Source: Leptospira hartskeerlii (GTDB lineage Bacteria; Spirochaetota; Leptospiria; Leptospirales; Leptospiraceae). From it: DNA of 64,000 bases. Shown here in pieces: positions 43,683 through 52,510 of this stretch. A program made the translations under genes and the position numbers. The DNA lies in assembly GCF_002811475.1 (NCBI RefSeq), contig NZ_NPDL01000002.1:248001-312000 (forward strand). The letters are read 5' to 3'. The notes beneath the pieces were generated by a model that did no database searches, had not been told where the DNA came from, and worked only from the letters and a program-made list of their open reading frames with translations. How positions within the stretch are numbered: the stretch's first letter is position 1; the number at the start of each line of letters is the position of its first letter.

Positions 43683-44132
43683 TTACGCGGATTTGAGTCC
43701 GACAGTCTTGCAGATCTGTCCTAAATTTTTGAGTTCTTCGTCGCTGAGGCAGGACATCTTGTCCTTCAACTGCTCCAAATAATCAGGGAAAGAAGTTCCG
43801 ATGAGTTCCTTTCCTTTGTCGGTAAGATTGATAATAAAATAACGTCTGTCTTCTTCGCTTCTGACTCTCACAACTAGACTTCTTTTTTCTAAGTTGTCTA
43901 CGATCTGTGTGATGTTCCCTTCGCAGGAAAATATTTTTTGGCCAATCTCTTTTTGGCACATTGGGCCGAGATGATAAAGAGTTTCTAAACATCCGAATTG
44001 GCCGCTGGTCAGACTGAACTGGTTGAGGAATTTTTCCTCCATCGTGCGGATCGAGTCTGCACAACGACTCAATTTGATGTAGGCATCGAGCACCTTTACA
44101 TCTCTAGGCTTTCCTTTATAATGAGTGGCCAT
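43683..44132 (-). CDS. MarR-family transcriptional regulator
   Basis: The winged-helix domain is seen in [40 protein letters not shown] (recognition helix) and [22 protein letters not shown] (wing). At 149 residues it is typical MarR. Cysteines at CADS, CLET, CQKE and CEGN could be redox-sensitive, as in OhrR or YodB relatives, though this is inference. Duplicated operator-like sites upstream of this gene and of doxX suggest autoregulation and control of doxX. It lies between an aldo/keto reductase and doxX on the same strand, and its ribosome site is weak. Confidence 0.9.
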   Translation of the reverse strand: MATHYKGKPRDVKVLDAYIKLSRCADSIRTMEEKFLNQFSLTSGQFGCLETLYHLGPMCQKEIGQKIFSCEGNITQIVDNLEKRSLVVRVRSEEDRRYFIINLTDKGKELIGTSFPDYLEQLKDKMSCLSDEELKNLGQICKTVGLKSA

Positions 44133-44147
44133 AATACTTTAAGATTG

Positions 44148-44166
44148 AACTATTAATGTATAGACT
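44148..44166 (-). promoter_or_regulatory. Putative MarR operator in front of marR
   Basis: Read on the minus strand this is AGTCTAT-N4-TAATAGTT with centre ACAT, 16 to 34 bases upstream of the MarR start. Both 7- and 8-base flanks are identical to those of the site before doxX. Its position would block transcription start, which fits autoregulation. Confidence 0.65.
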
Positions 44167-44215
44167 GCCTGAAAAGAAAAAAGTCAACAAAAAAAGAAGT
44201 TAAACCTAAGTCTAT

Positions 44216-45037
44216 TTACGCCCCAGTTGGGTCCCAGCAGGTTCGGAAGTTCTCATTCCAGGTTTCCATTTCCGCCAGATCCGATTCACTCAGTTTGAAA
44301 TCGAATACTTGTGAATTCTCCAAGATCCTTTCTTTTTTGACTGATTTAGGAATGACCACTAGTCCTTTGTCGATTGCCCATCGGATCAAGATTTGGGCGG
44401 AAGTTTTCCCATACTTTGAAGCAAGCGCCATAAGTTTTGGGTCGGAAATTTTTTGTCCATGGGCAAGAGGGCTATACGCTTCCAAAACTATATTATTTTT
44501 TTTGCAAGTATTTAGAAGTTCGTTTTGATTTAAGAATGGATGGTATTCTACTTGATTCACAGTCGGAACAATCTCCGCGTATTGGAATAATTCTTGTAGA
44601 TGAGGGATTGTATAGTTGCTAACTCCGATCGCGCGGATGGAGCCTTCTTTATAGGCTTTCTCCAATTCCTTCCAGGCCTGTTTCCTGGTCCCTGCCACCG
44701 GAAAATGGATCAGATATAGATCGATTGTATCTAATCCTAATGTTTTCAGGGATTCCTCTAAATACTTGCGTGGATTTCTTTGGTCGCTATTCCATAGTTT
44801 TGTAGTGATGAATAATTCTTTTCTGGGGATCCCACTCTTTTTGATCGCTTCTCCTACATCTGACTCATTTCCGTAAATTTTAGCGGTGTCTATATGTCTG
44901 TATCCGAATTCAAGTGCGTTCAGAACTGCATCCGTACATTCTTTTCCGGATCTTGTTTTCCAAACTCCCAGGCCGAATACAGGCATCTCCACTCCGTTAT
45001 TGAGTTGGATGGATTGATTTAAGACTATATTTTGCAT
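44216..45037 (-). CDS. Aldo/keto reductase (2,5-diketo-D-gluconate reductase-like)
   Basis: The catalytic tetrad is present: aspartate and tyrosine in [16 protein letters not shown] (about 45-60), lysine in [10 protein letters not shown] and histidine in [32 protein letters not shown] and [15 protein letters not shown] are family marks. Length 273 fits NADPH-dependent reductases of the DkgA/B type, which detoxify methylglyoxal and other carbonyls. It is the first gene of a minus-strand run with marR and doxX, but 84 bases apart, with an operator between them. It may belong to the same stress response. Confidence 0.92.
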   Translation of the reverse strand: MQNIVLNQSIQLNNGVEMPVFGLGVWKTRSGKECTDAVLNALEFGYRHIDTAKIYGNESDVGEAIKKSGIPRKELFITTKLWNSDQRNPRKYLEESLKTLGLDTIDLYLIHFPVAGTRKQAWKELEKAYKEGSIRAIGVSNYTIPHLQELFQYAEIVPTVNQVEYHPFLNQNELLNTCKKNNIVLEAYSPLAHGQKISDPKLMALASKYGKTSAQILIRWAIDKGLVVIPKSVKKERILENSQVFDFKLSESDLAEMETWNENFRTCWDPTGA

Positions 45038-45098
45038 ACTTGTTCTTAGACTCCTCTGCGCTTAGGTCGGATCTTTCTTCTCTCGAAACGGAGAGGTT

Positions 45099-46439
45099 TT
45101 ATTTTTTAGGAGAAGGAACCAAATCCGAGAATGATAAAGATTCTTCTTTTAGGTTCAAAACGGATTCTAATACATTCTCCGCGTATACTAGGTCGCTATA
45201 TCCGGGGCCTTTAGGTAGCCAAGAACCTAAGGTTATAATTCCTAAAAGTTCCGTATCTCCCGGGAGTTGTTTTCCGGAAAGATTGACTCCTTGGATATTA
45301 TACAGAAAGTCCAAAAAAGATCTTTGTTTAGTTTCATTAGAAGATTTTAATGCAACACATAAGATTTGATTGTCCTTCTCCATTTGTATCGTGCGAACGT
45401 TTCTGATAGAAGAGAGAGGGAAACTTCTTTCCTTATACAATAAACTGCTTAAAATCGGGATCCTTGTTGAATAACGAAGTTTTAATTGGAGTGAATTTGC
45501 AATTACCTCCGTTTTCTTAAATAAGCTAAAGATGGTCATCACTGTGACGATCCCCAGGAAGAAAACGGAAAAAGGAATGAAGAAGATCAGAAAGATCAGA
45601 TTTTCTGAATTTCCGAAGAAAGAATTTAGGATCGCAAACCATGCACCGTAAAATAAGGCCGGAACTAGGATCGTTATGAATGTTTTTCCTGCGGATTTAG
45701 GTTCTATGATTTCGATCTTAGTTCCTTGGTCTTTTGATCCTGTTTTGACCCATGGAGAAGGTTCTATCTGTTTCGGGTCTTGTTTATGAGGAATTTCCTT
45801 TGAATCTGGATCAGTAAGTTTCAGATCGGATCTATCCCAAACAGGGAGCGGAAGTGTCGTTTTGAAAAATTCTAATCCTTTTTTGAGAGAGTCCGGATCT
45901 CTGAAAGTTTCTAATAAGATACAACTTCCATCTTTATAAAGTAAGAAGATGTCCCAGTATTTCCAACTGCTATTTGTAGTACCGGAAGAATTGGATCTTT
46001 CCATTCTGAATAAGATCATATAAGAGATAAATTCAGAAAGAGGAAGTTCCACATCCGATTTGCCTGTTTCTCTTAATGATAGTAAGGACGTATTTGTTTG
46101 TATCTCTATCGTTTTTACTATATGAGATGCTTTTCTGTAACTTCTCATCGTAATGATGAAAATTGTAACGAGTGAAATACAGAAAAAGAATCCGAAACCT
46201 GGAAAGATCTTATCTTCTCCAGTTAGGAATAATACTCCGAAAAATAAGGAAGCAATACTTCCGAAAACGCCAAATGCCAAAATCCCAATAACGAATATAC
46301 ATCCGCTTGCGTAGGGATTTTTAATTTCCTTACGAATATTATCCGATCCAGAGATCCAAGAGTCCAAACTCATAATAAAAAGTCCTGAGAATAAAGAAGA
46401 CTCTAGGAAAATCAATTTTAAAACGAATCCTTCTTGCAT
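45099..46439 (-). CDS. Membrane protein of unknown function
   Basis: Two clusters of hydrophobic segments (about 45-110 and 260-310) flank a polar domain, and another polar domain ends the protein. The polar parts (SFPLSSIRNVRTIQMEKDNQ and ELPLSEFISYMILFRMERS) have the look of PH-like domains found in bacterial membrane proteins (bPH). I recognise no named family. The protein starts with MQEGFVLKLIFLESSLFS. Its ATG is only 20-29 bases from the start of the divergent gene, so their promoters must be within coding sequence or the two must share overlapping signals. Confidence 0.6.
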   Translation of the reverse strand: MQEGFVLKLIFLESSLFSGLFIMSLDSWISGSDNIRKEIKNPYASGCIFVIGILAFGVFGSIASLFFGVLFLTGEDKIFPGFGFFFCISLVTIFIITMRSYRKASHIVKTIEIQTNTSLLSLRETGKSDVELPLSEFISYMILFRMERSNSSGTTNSSWKYWDIFLLYKDGSCILLETFRDPDSLKKGLEFFKTTLPLPVWDRSDLKLTDPDSKEIPHKQDPKQIEPSPWVKTGSKDQGTKIEIIEPKSAGKTFITILVPALFYGAWFAILNSFFGNSENLIFLIFFIPFSVFFLGIVTVMTIFSLFKKTEVIANSLQLKLRYSTRIPILSSLLYKERSFPLSSIRNVRTIQMEKDNQILCVALKSSNETKQRSFLDFLYNIQGVNLSGKQLPGDTELLGIITLGSWLPKGPGYSDLVYAENVLESVLNLKEESLSFSDLVPSPKK

Positions 46440-46468
46440 TTTGATTCGGATCGGATTCTTTGTTCGTC

Positions 46469-47062
46469 ATGCAAATTAGTACTGCTATTTCTGATTTAGT
46501 ATTGGCAATCTTCGCCATATGGGCCGGTCTTTCCGTCCAGTCTTCCTCTAAAGGAAACGTTTCTAAAAAAGGAGGAGCCTACGGTCTTTTTTTGATCGGG
46601 TTAGGTGCTCTTCTTGGAGTGATTTTCTTTTTAGGAGGAGATTGGATCAGCCCAATTTATAGACCTATCGTACATGTAGCTGGAGTGGTTGGAGTTCCTT
46701 GGGTCGGGATCGCATTTTTTAACGCAGGTTTCGGAAAGATAAACGGTAAAACTTGGAATCTTCTTAGCTTGATCCTTTTAGTTTTAGCCGTATTAAGTTA
46801 TCTTTATCCTTTGGGTCTATATGCTACATTGATCGGGGCGATTGCATTGATCGCTGTTTTAGTAGTTTGTATCCAAAAATACAAAGGTTCACATAAAACA
46901 ACTGCATTGTATGGGATTGCAGGAGCTTTGCTCTTCATACTGTCCGGACTTGTGATAGGAACTGTAGGAACGATTGCGGGATTTCCTAGAGTGGATCTAT
47001 TTCATTATGGATTGGCTGCGGCTTCCTATTGTTTAGGATATTCTTTAAAAAGGATCGGATAA
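46469..47062 (+). CDS. Small integral membrane protein, unknown function
   Basis: Six hydrophobic segments fill most of its 197 residues (ISDLVLAIFAIWAGLSVQSS, YGLFLIGLGALLGVIFFLGG, IVHVAGVVGVPWVGIAF, LSLILLVLAVLSYLYPLGLY, TALYGIAGALLFILSGLVIG). I know no family with certainty. Glycine-rich helices and the lack of charged loops suggest a transporter-like or sensor membrane unit. TTG 46460 is an alternative start. It is divergent from the other membrane protein, 29 bases away, and ends at a terminator. Confidence 0.6.
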   Translation: MQISTAISDLVLAIFAIWAGLSVQSSSKGNVSKKGGAYGLFLIGLGALLGVIFFLGGDWISPIYRPIVHVAGVVGVPWVGIAFFNAGFGKINGKTWNLLSLILLVLAVLSYLYPLGLYATLIGAIALIAVLVVCIQKYKGSHKTTALYGIAGALLFILSGLVIGTVGTIAGFPRVDLFHYGLAAASYCLGYSLKRIG

Positions 47063-47066
47063 TTCT

Positions 47067-47110
47067 AAAGGGCGCCGCAGGTGTAGTTTGCAACTGCGGC
47101 CTTTAATTCT
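47067..47110 (+). terminator. Terminator-like hairpin after the 46.5 kb membrane protein
   Basis: GCCGCAG (47074-47080) pairs with CTGCGGC (47094-47100), and AAAGG with CCTTT at the base with a two-base bulge. TTTAATTCTTTT follows. It lies between convergent genes and may act in both directions, though the minus-strand T-run is poor. Confidence 0.65.
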
Positions 47111-47114
47111 TTTC

Positions 47115-48938
47115 TTATTCTACGATCCGCTCTTCAGATTTTTCTAATATACGATTTTTTACTGGATTCGATTTGGGATAAATCTCCTCTGTTCCTGGAT
47201 CGGATTGGTTTGCGGATGATCTATGGGAGATTTCCGGAGTCAATTCTATGAAGATCGATCTACTCGCTCCGCCGGCAGGTTTCGTAAAATTAGCCAAAGT
47301 GTCTCCTCCTTTGATGATGGAGTGACTCGGCAGATTTAATACTGCAAATATTATATGTTTTGCATATGTTAGCCCTGCTCTTGTCCGAGGAGGAGCCAAA
47401 GGTTCCATCGGGATCCAACCGAAGGAAGGATGCCAAACTTCTGCAATTTTATGATTCAACTCCACTTTTTCTCCTACAGGGAGCCAGTTCCAAGCCATTC
47501 TAGCCGGTATTCCGGCGCTTCGTAGTAGTGAGATTTGAGCGTAACTATGTTCCGTGCAGGAACCATTTCCGTTTTGAAGAGCGATAGGTGCTGGATCGAA
47601 TCTACCATCTTGCTTATACACCATATTCTTTCGGATGTATCTGTATACAGCTTGTATATATTCTTCCACATTCGAGCTGGAGGATTTGAGTTCATCTCGG
47701 ATCCGAATAATTTCAGGATCTGAGATCTTATAGACGGAAGCGTCCTCCAAATATTGTTTCCATTCGTTCGGGGTCTTCCAATCGTCCCAAGAAGTTTTGA
47801 ATTTGGTAAGTCCGGAATCTATATTATATCTTGCTAATTTAGCTGAATATACTGTTTCTTCCCAGGTTTGTCCGGAGCTTAATGCGGGGATGGGAATGAT
47901 CAAAGTGCGATTGCTTTGTTTGTCTTCGGTCAATTTTCCGTTGGGATGGAATTTTTCCTCGCTCAATACTTGAGAAGAAGTTTCTTGAGGCGGGATGGCT
48001 ACTGCAATCTCCGTTTCGGGAGAATTTTCCTTAGGAGTGATCTTTAAAACAAAACGTATCGTATCCTTGCTGGGTGAAAATCTATAACTTAAATTTTCTT
48101 TTAGGACAAAATTTTCCTGTTTCCCTAAATAGTAATCGTCTCCGATCCGTATTAGATTTTGATAAACTTCCGATTCCGGACTTAGGACTACTAGATCGTT
48201 TTTGAAACAGGAGAGTTTGCCTGCTTCTTTAGATTCCAAATGAACGGTGAAACTGTTTTTGATCTTATTCAAAATAGGATCATAAGAATGTAAATTTGTT
48301 CCGTCCTTGGAATGCCAAAAGAAGATCTCTTTTCCGGAACAATCGAATGCGAAAGAAACTTTGGGAAGAGGTAGATCCTTTTGTTCTAGTTCAGATCCTG
48401 ATTCTTTATCGTAAAAAACGAGTTTATTCTCTCGGATCTCGAAAAGTTTTCCCTGGGCAAAACCGATGTTTCCCCAAAAGGCTCCTGTCTGAAAAAAAGG
48501 GATCCTTTTTTTAATTTCTAAGGAACCGTTCTGCAATACTATAATCTCTTTTTTAAGTCTGACATAAATTTGTCCTTCTTCCTTATCCCATGCAAGACCT
48601 CTGACAGTTTCCTTTAAGTCCAAACGATTTGCGGCCCCGGTCATAATATTTCTAATGAGCAAACCACCGGTGTTCTTTCCGTTCGTATCCGGAAAATTGG
48701 CGGGTAAATAAAGGTCTTCTCCAATTAGTAAACTTCCTTGGGAGGACTTGATCTTCTCCTCGGAAGCTAAGGGAGAAGGAGAAAATGTTTTTGGTTCTAC
48801 GGCCTCCCATTTCATGGAAGAATAAGCGGATTCGGAAGCCAGTTCCATAACGAATAAACAGAAGAATGCGAGACCCGAGAGAAGAGGAACGCGTAAATAA
48901 TCCATCCGTTTTTGGACGGATTTGGTCACTAAAATCAA
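47115..48938 (-). CDS. Transglutaminase-like exported protein with beta-propeller-like N-terminus
   Basis: An N-terminal hydrophobic segment (LLSGLAFFCLFVMEL) suggests export. Residues 55-260 hold repeated strands (GNIGFAQGKLFEIRENKLVF, FAFDCSGKEIFFWHS) that resemble a propeller. The catalytic domain (about 400-540) has GNGSCTEHSYAQISLLRSAG with the cysteine and LNHKIAEVWHPSFGWIPMEP with the histidine. The usual aspartate in GWIPVDP is glutamate here, so the acid is changed. Bacterial transglutaminase-like proteins are often proteases or amidases. A PAGGAS stretch follows. The seven-base gap to the upstream gene indicates an operon. Confidence 0.75.
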   Translation of the reverse strand: MILVTKSVQKRMDYLRVPLLSGLAFFCLFVMELASESAYSSMKWEAVEPKTFSPSPLASEEKIKSSQGSLLIGEDLYLPANFPDTNGKNTGGLLIRNIMTGAANRLDLKETVRGLAWDKEEGQIYVRLKKEIIVLQNGSLEIKKRIPFFQTGAFWGNIGFAQGKLFEIRENKLVFYDKESGSELEQKDLPLPKVSFAFDCSGKEIFFWHSKDGTNLHSYDPILNKIKNSFTVHLESKEAGKLSCFKNDLVVLSPESEVYQNLIRIGDDYYLGKQENFVLKENLSYRFSPSKDTIRFVLKITPKENSPETEIAVAIPPQETSSQVLSEEKFHPNGKLTEDKQSNRTLIIPIPALSSGQTWEETVYSAKLARYNIDSGLTKFKTSWDDWKTPNEWKQYLEDASVYKISDPEIIRIRDELKSSSSNVEEYIQAVYRYIRKNMVYKQDGRFDPAPIALQNGNGSCTEHSYAQISLLRSAGIPARMAWNWLPVGEKVELNHKIAEVWHPSFGWIPMEPLAPPRTRAGLTYAKHIIFAVLNLPSHSIIKGGDTLANFTKPAGGASRSIFIELTPEISHRSSANQSDPGTEEIYPKSNPVKNRILEKSEERIVE

Positions 48939-48944
48939 ACTGTT

Positions 48945-49832
48945 TTAAGCAGGGATTTGTTCGGAAACCTGGGTTACCCAGGAAGCATAATAGTTGGACA
49001 ATGTACGGAGAAACATCAGATCCATATCATTCTCCGTTCCGATGGCGCGTAACGCGTTTGCGTATTGCGTCCTAAAATCGGTGAGAGGCGCAGTTTCTTG
49101 GATATAATTTCTCATAGACTGGGCTTGTTCAGGACCAAAGCCGTATTCTGTAGACCATTTATCGATCAGAGTCCCACAATTATACTTACGGGAAAGAAGG
49201 ATCTGAGCCAAAATATTTCGGAACATATTCTCGATGGAAACTATTGTGATCTCTTTATGATTAATGGAAATCTCAGTGATGATCTCGTCCTTCTTGTCGA
49301 TCACTGCTTTGGAAGTTCCCATCTTGTTGAAAAATTTAGAAAGATCGTTATAAGCTCTAAAATGTTTTAAGATCAGCTCTCTATCTTTTACATCCACAGT
49401 TCTTTGGTCTTCCGGATGACTCATCTCTTGAAGGATAGACTCTATCACTTGGAACATGATATCGAATGTGAACTGAGTGGATTTACCTAATAAATATCTG
49501 ATCTCACTTTGAAATGCAGCATGAACGGAGGCAAAGAAAGCTTCTAACTTTTCAGGGTTAAGTACGGTGGAAGTTTTGAAAACAGAGATCATATCCCGAA
49601 CGAACTTAGCTCTGTCTAGGATGGGAAATAGTTCCGGATGATTAGAATGAGTGCGGATGAAGGTCTCTTTTACTACTTTGACCGAACCTCCCCGAACTTC
49701 TTCACTTCTAAACAATACTCGATAGAGAAGAACTGAAATTTCCCGGGAAGTTTTTTTATCTTTCAGAGTTTTTAAGTCAGAAGCTTCGAGAATTTCTCTG
49801 CTTCCTGCTGGCTTGCTCTGGATTTCTCCCAT
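48945..49832 (-). CDS. Helical protein of unknown function
   Basis: The 295-residue sequence is soluble, rich in charged residues and predicted all-helical (e.g. LLYRVLFRSEEVRGGSVKVV and FFASVHAAFQSEIRYLLGKS). I see no signal peptide, membrane segment or familiar motif. WSTEYGFGPEQAQSMRNY and YASWVTQVSEQIPA end the protein. It precedes the transglutaminase-like gene by seven bases, probably in one transcript, so it may regulate or assist that protein, but it would stay in the cytoplasm. Its start is divergent from the DUF2804 gene. Confidence 0.6.
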   Translation of the reverse strand: MGEIQSKPAGSREILEASDLKTLKDKKTSREISVLLYRVLFRSEEVRGGSVKVVKETFIRTHSNHPELFPILDRAKFVRDMISVFKTSTVLNPEKLEAFFASVHAAFQSEIRYLLGKSTQFTFDIMFQVIESILQEMSHPEDQRTVDVKDRELILKHFRAYNDLSKFFNKMGTSKAVIDKKDEIITEISINHKEITIVSIENMFRNILAQILLSRKYNCGTLIDKWSTEYGFGPEQAQSMRNYIQETAPLTDFRTQYANALRAIGTENDMDLMFLRTLSNYYASWVTQVSEQIPA

Positions 49833-49969
49833 GAATGGTTATGCCGATATTCCCGAACGATTGTTAGGTCGATCTTGCTATGAAAAAGTTAATTGTAAAG
49901 CAGATTTGGTTGATGAGGTAGAAATCCCATTGATTTTTCAACTAAGCGTTCGAAAATCGAGCCAAATCT

Positions 49970-50992
49970 ATGCAAAAAATTATCGGACCCGAAAATCAAG
50001 TGCACTATGGAGTTTGGGATGAGCCGATCGAATTCAATCATCACGATTTTACTCTTTTGGATTTCTTCGGGAAAGAGATTAAAGGGCTTAAAAAGAAGTT
50101 CGCGTTCCATTCTTTCAATTATCTAGGGATCATGATGGAAGACTGCTTGGTCGGGATTGCGGCCGTGAGTCTTGGATATGCGTATAACGTGTTTGCTTAT
50201 CTGTATAAATTCGATCAGGGCAAAGTCTACGAATTCGATGTAAAAGGACCCGACTTGGGTCTTGCTTTAAAATTTCCAGCCAATCCGGATGAATATGAAA
50301 TTTCTTTCAAAAAGGGAAAGTCTTTCCTGAATATCCGAAAGTCTCACTCGGAAGGTAAACTTCTACTTGATGCGAACTTTGGAAATAAATTGGAAATCTC
50401 GGGAGAATTTCCGTATTCTTTAATCACTCATAATCCTCTTAGAGTTCTGAATCCTTCCGAGCCAAGTCGTTGGACATTTACCGAAAAATGTTCTCCTTTG
50501 ATCCCCGATCGTATCAGTGTAAAATATGAGAATAAGGAACTGGTCCAAGATCCTTCCAGGACCACTATGGTTTATGATTGGTCCGGAGGTTATTTGAGAA
50601 GGGAGACAAATTGGTATTGGGCAGCATTCTCCTCCGTTCTCCCGGATAGGACAAAGATAGGGGCTAATTTTGCCGCTTTAGTAAACGAAAGTTTTTTTCC
50701 GGAGAATGCGTACTGGATCGATTCTGAAAGGCAAAGAGTCAGCAGATGTATATTCGATTTTTCTCATAAAGATCCTTATAAACCTTGGAGACTTTGGGAT
50801 GAGGATGGACGTATCCGTTTGGAGTTCGAACCAAAGGGAGAAAGAAGAGAAAAAGTAAATCTCATCTGGACCAAATTGTATTTTAGACAATTTGTAGGAA
50901 AATTTTCAGGAAGTTTTAGGCCGGAAAAGGGAAGGGAAGTCCAGATAAAAGATGTTTGGGGCTTCACTGAATTCCATAGGTCTCTTTGGTAG
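49970..50992 (+). CDS. DUF2804 family protein
   Basis: DUF2804 proteins show FHSFNYLGIMMEDCLVGIAA, YKFDQGKVYEFDVKGP, YDWSGGYLRRETNWYWAAFS and KDVWGFTEFHRSLW; all are present in a normal order over 340 residues. The WSGGYxRRxTxWxWAS-type block is the family hallmark. The function is unknown; the strand-rich sequence suggests a lipocalin-like or hydroxysteroid-binding beta structure. The coding end overlaps the next gene by 41 bases if that gene starts at 50952. The ribosome binding site is weak. Confidence 0.8.
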   Translation: MQKIIGPENQVHYGVWDEPIEFNHHDFTLLDFFGKEIKGLKKKFAFHSFNYLGIMMEDCLVGIAAVSLGYAYNVFAYLYKFDQGKVYEFDVKGPDLGLALKFPANPDEYEISFKKGKSFLNIRKSHSEGKLLLDANFGNKLEISGEFPYSLITHNPLRVLNPSEPSRWTFTEKCSPLIPDRISVKYENKELVQDPSRTTMVYDWSGGYLRRETNWYWAAFSSVLPDRTKIGANFAALVNESFFPENAYWIDSERQRVSRCIFDFSHKDPYKPWRLWDEDGRIRLEFEPKGERREKVNLIWTKLYFRQFVGKFSGSFRPEKGREVQIKDVWGFTEFHRSLW

Positions 50993-52127
50993 TATTCACA
51001 ACTTGAAATCCGAAAATCCGAATCGTATCTTATCCATAGATCTTTTGAGAGGTTTGACTGTCGCCGGGATGATCCTCGTGAACAATCCGGGCACCTGGTC
51101 TAATATGTACTGGCCTCTTAAACATGCAAAATGGGACGGATGTACACCTACGGATCTGGTGTTTCCTTTTTTTCTTTTTGTGGTCGGTGCTTCTATTCCT
51201 TTCTCTGTATCCAATGGAACACAAGAATTTTCTAAAATACTAAAACGTGCGGCAATTCTGATCTTCCTAGGATTGTTTTTAAATTTTTTCGGAGAATGGA
51301 GTTTTTCCAATCTTAGATTCCCTGGAGTTTTGCAAAGAATAGGATTCGCATACTTTTTTGGAGCGATCGTATATCGTGAGAAAAATCTAAAATTCAGGAT
51401 CTTTCTATTTTTAACCCTACTGATCTCGTATTGGTATTTGCAGGAATTTGTTCCTCCTCCTGGAGCCGCAGAACCAAGTATGAAAGAAGGAAAAGACTGG
51501 GGAGCCTGGTTGGACAGAGAAGCTTTCGGTCAAGCTCATCTATGGAGATTCGGAAAGGTCTGGGATCCGGAAGGACTCTTAACTTCCTTTACATCTATAG
51601 GATCGGTGTTCTGCGGAATTTTTACGGGAGAATTTATAAAAGTATCATTGGAGAAGAAAGAATCTCTTCTTTCTATTTCCGGGAAAATAGCGTTAGGCGC
51701 GCTTTCGGTATTACTTGTGGGCGGAGTTTGGGGAATCTACTATCCCATTAATAAAAGTTTATGGACCGGGACTTATTCTCTTTGGACCGCAGGTTGGGCC
51801 TTGCTTATTATTTCCTTATTTTTAGTCTTAGAAAAGTTTGATAGATCCGAGTTTAAAGCCTTGCAAAATTTTCTTCTTCCTTTCGGAAAGAACGCTTTGC
51901 TTGTGTTTTTTGGCTCTGGGATATTTGCCAGAAGTTTGAATATAATCATGGTCTCTTCTCCGGAAGGGAAAAAAATCCCATTGAAAAATCTGATCTATCT
52001 AGAATATTATAAAAGCTGGATAGATTCTCCGGAGTTGAGTTCTTTTTTATATTCTATAACTGTCCTGGTCTTATGGTTTTTGGCCCTTTTTATTTTAGAT
52101 AAAAAAAGACTGTATTGGAAAATTTAA
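50952..52127 (+). CDS. NagX/HGSNAT-like membrane acyltransferase (DUF5009)
   Basis: About ten hydrophobic segments and the N-terminal signature RILSIDLLRGLTVAGMILVN are typical of the NagX/DUF5009 family, related to heparan-alpha-glucosaminide N-acetyltransferase. DGCTPTDLVFPFFLFVVGAS is the second hallmark, and LQRIGFAYFFGA and LGKNALLVFFGSG-like segments follow. The protein probably transfers an acetyl group to a sugar across the inner membrane. ATG 50952 overlaps DUF2804 by 41 bases; TTG 51003 is an alternative that removes the overlap. Its TAA shares TTAA with the convergent response regulator. Confidence 0.82.
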   Translation: MFGASLNSIGLFGSIHNLKSENPNRILSIDLLRGLTVAGMILVNNPGTWSNMYWPLKHAKWDGCTPTDLVFPFFLFVVGASIPFSVSNGTQEFSKILKRAAILIFLGLFLNFFGEWSFSNLRFPGVLQRIGFAYFFGAIVYREKNLKFRIFLFLTLLISYWYLQEFVPPPGAAEPSMKEGKDWGAWLDREAFGQAHLWRFGKVWDPEGLLTSFTSIGSVFCGIFTGEFIKVSLEKKESLLSISGKIALGALSVLLVGGVWGIYYPINKSLWTGTYSLWTAGWALLIISLFLVLEKFDRSEFKALQNFLLPFGKNALLVFFGSGIFARSLNIIMVSSPEGKKIPLKNLIYLEYYKSWIDSPELSSFLYSITVLVLWFLALFILDKKRLYWKI

Positions 52128-52492
52128 GGACCGATCAGGTGTTTTACTGCGGCGAGAAGATCCTCGTCGTTAAAAGGTTTGATCATCCATCCTTTCGCGC
52201 CTGCATCTTTCCCTTGTGATTTCATTGCGTCACTAGACTCAGTAGTAAGAATGAGTATTTTCATACTTTTTCCTTTTTCCGTTCTTAAAACTTCTTTAGT
52301 GAGTTCTATTCCGGTCCTGCCTGGCATATTCACATCGAAGATACCTATATCGAAAGGACCTTCCGATTCTATTTTAGTCAGAGCTTCATCAGGTCCTGCG
52401 GCCTTGCATACGGAATAACCTTCTTCCGTAAGAGTGAAATCTAAAAGTTTTAAAACCGTGGGAGCGTCATCTACGCAGAGTATCTTAGTCAT
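52124..52492 (-). CDS. cheY: CheY-like response regulator
   Basis: A single receiver domain of 122 residues has the acidic pair in ILCVDDAPTVLKLL, the acceptor aspartate in FDIGIFDVNMPGRTG (near residue 55), the threonine in ILTTESSD and the lysine in WMIKPFND. It closes the chemosensory operon and is the likely output of CheA. Similar one-domain regulators bind the flagellar switch in E. coli, but in this operon another target is possible. It is the last gene, 18 bases after cheB. Confidence 0.88.
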   Translation of the reverse strand: MTKILCVDDAPTVLKLLDFTLTEEGYSVCKAAGPDEALTKIESEGPFDIGIFDVNMPGRTGIELTKEVLRTEKGKSMKILILTTESSDAMKSQGKDAGAKGWMIKPFNDEDLLAAVKHLIGP

Positions 52493-52510
52493 TTTCTACC
52501 TTACCTTTGA

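Noticed and set aside
43141..45037. aldo/keto reductase, marR and doxX as one transcript
   Set aside because: Operator-like sites lie before both marR and doxX, so each probably has its own promoter.
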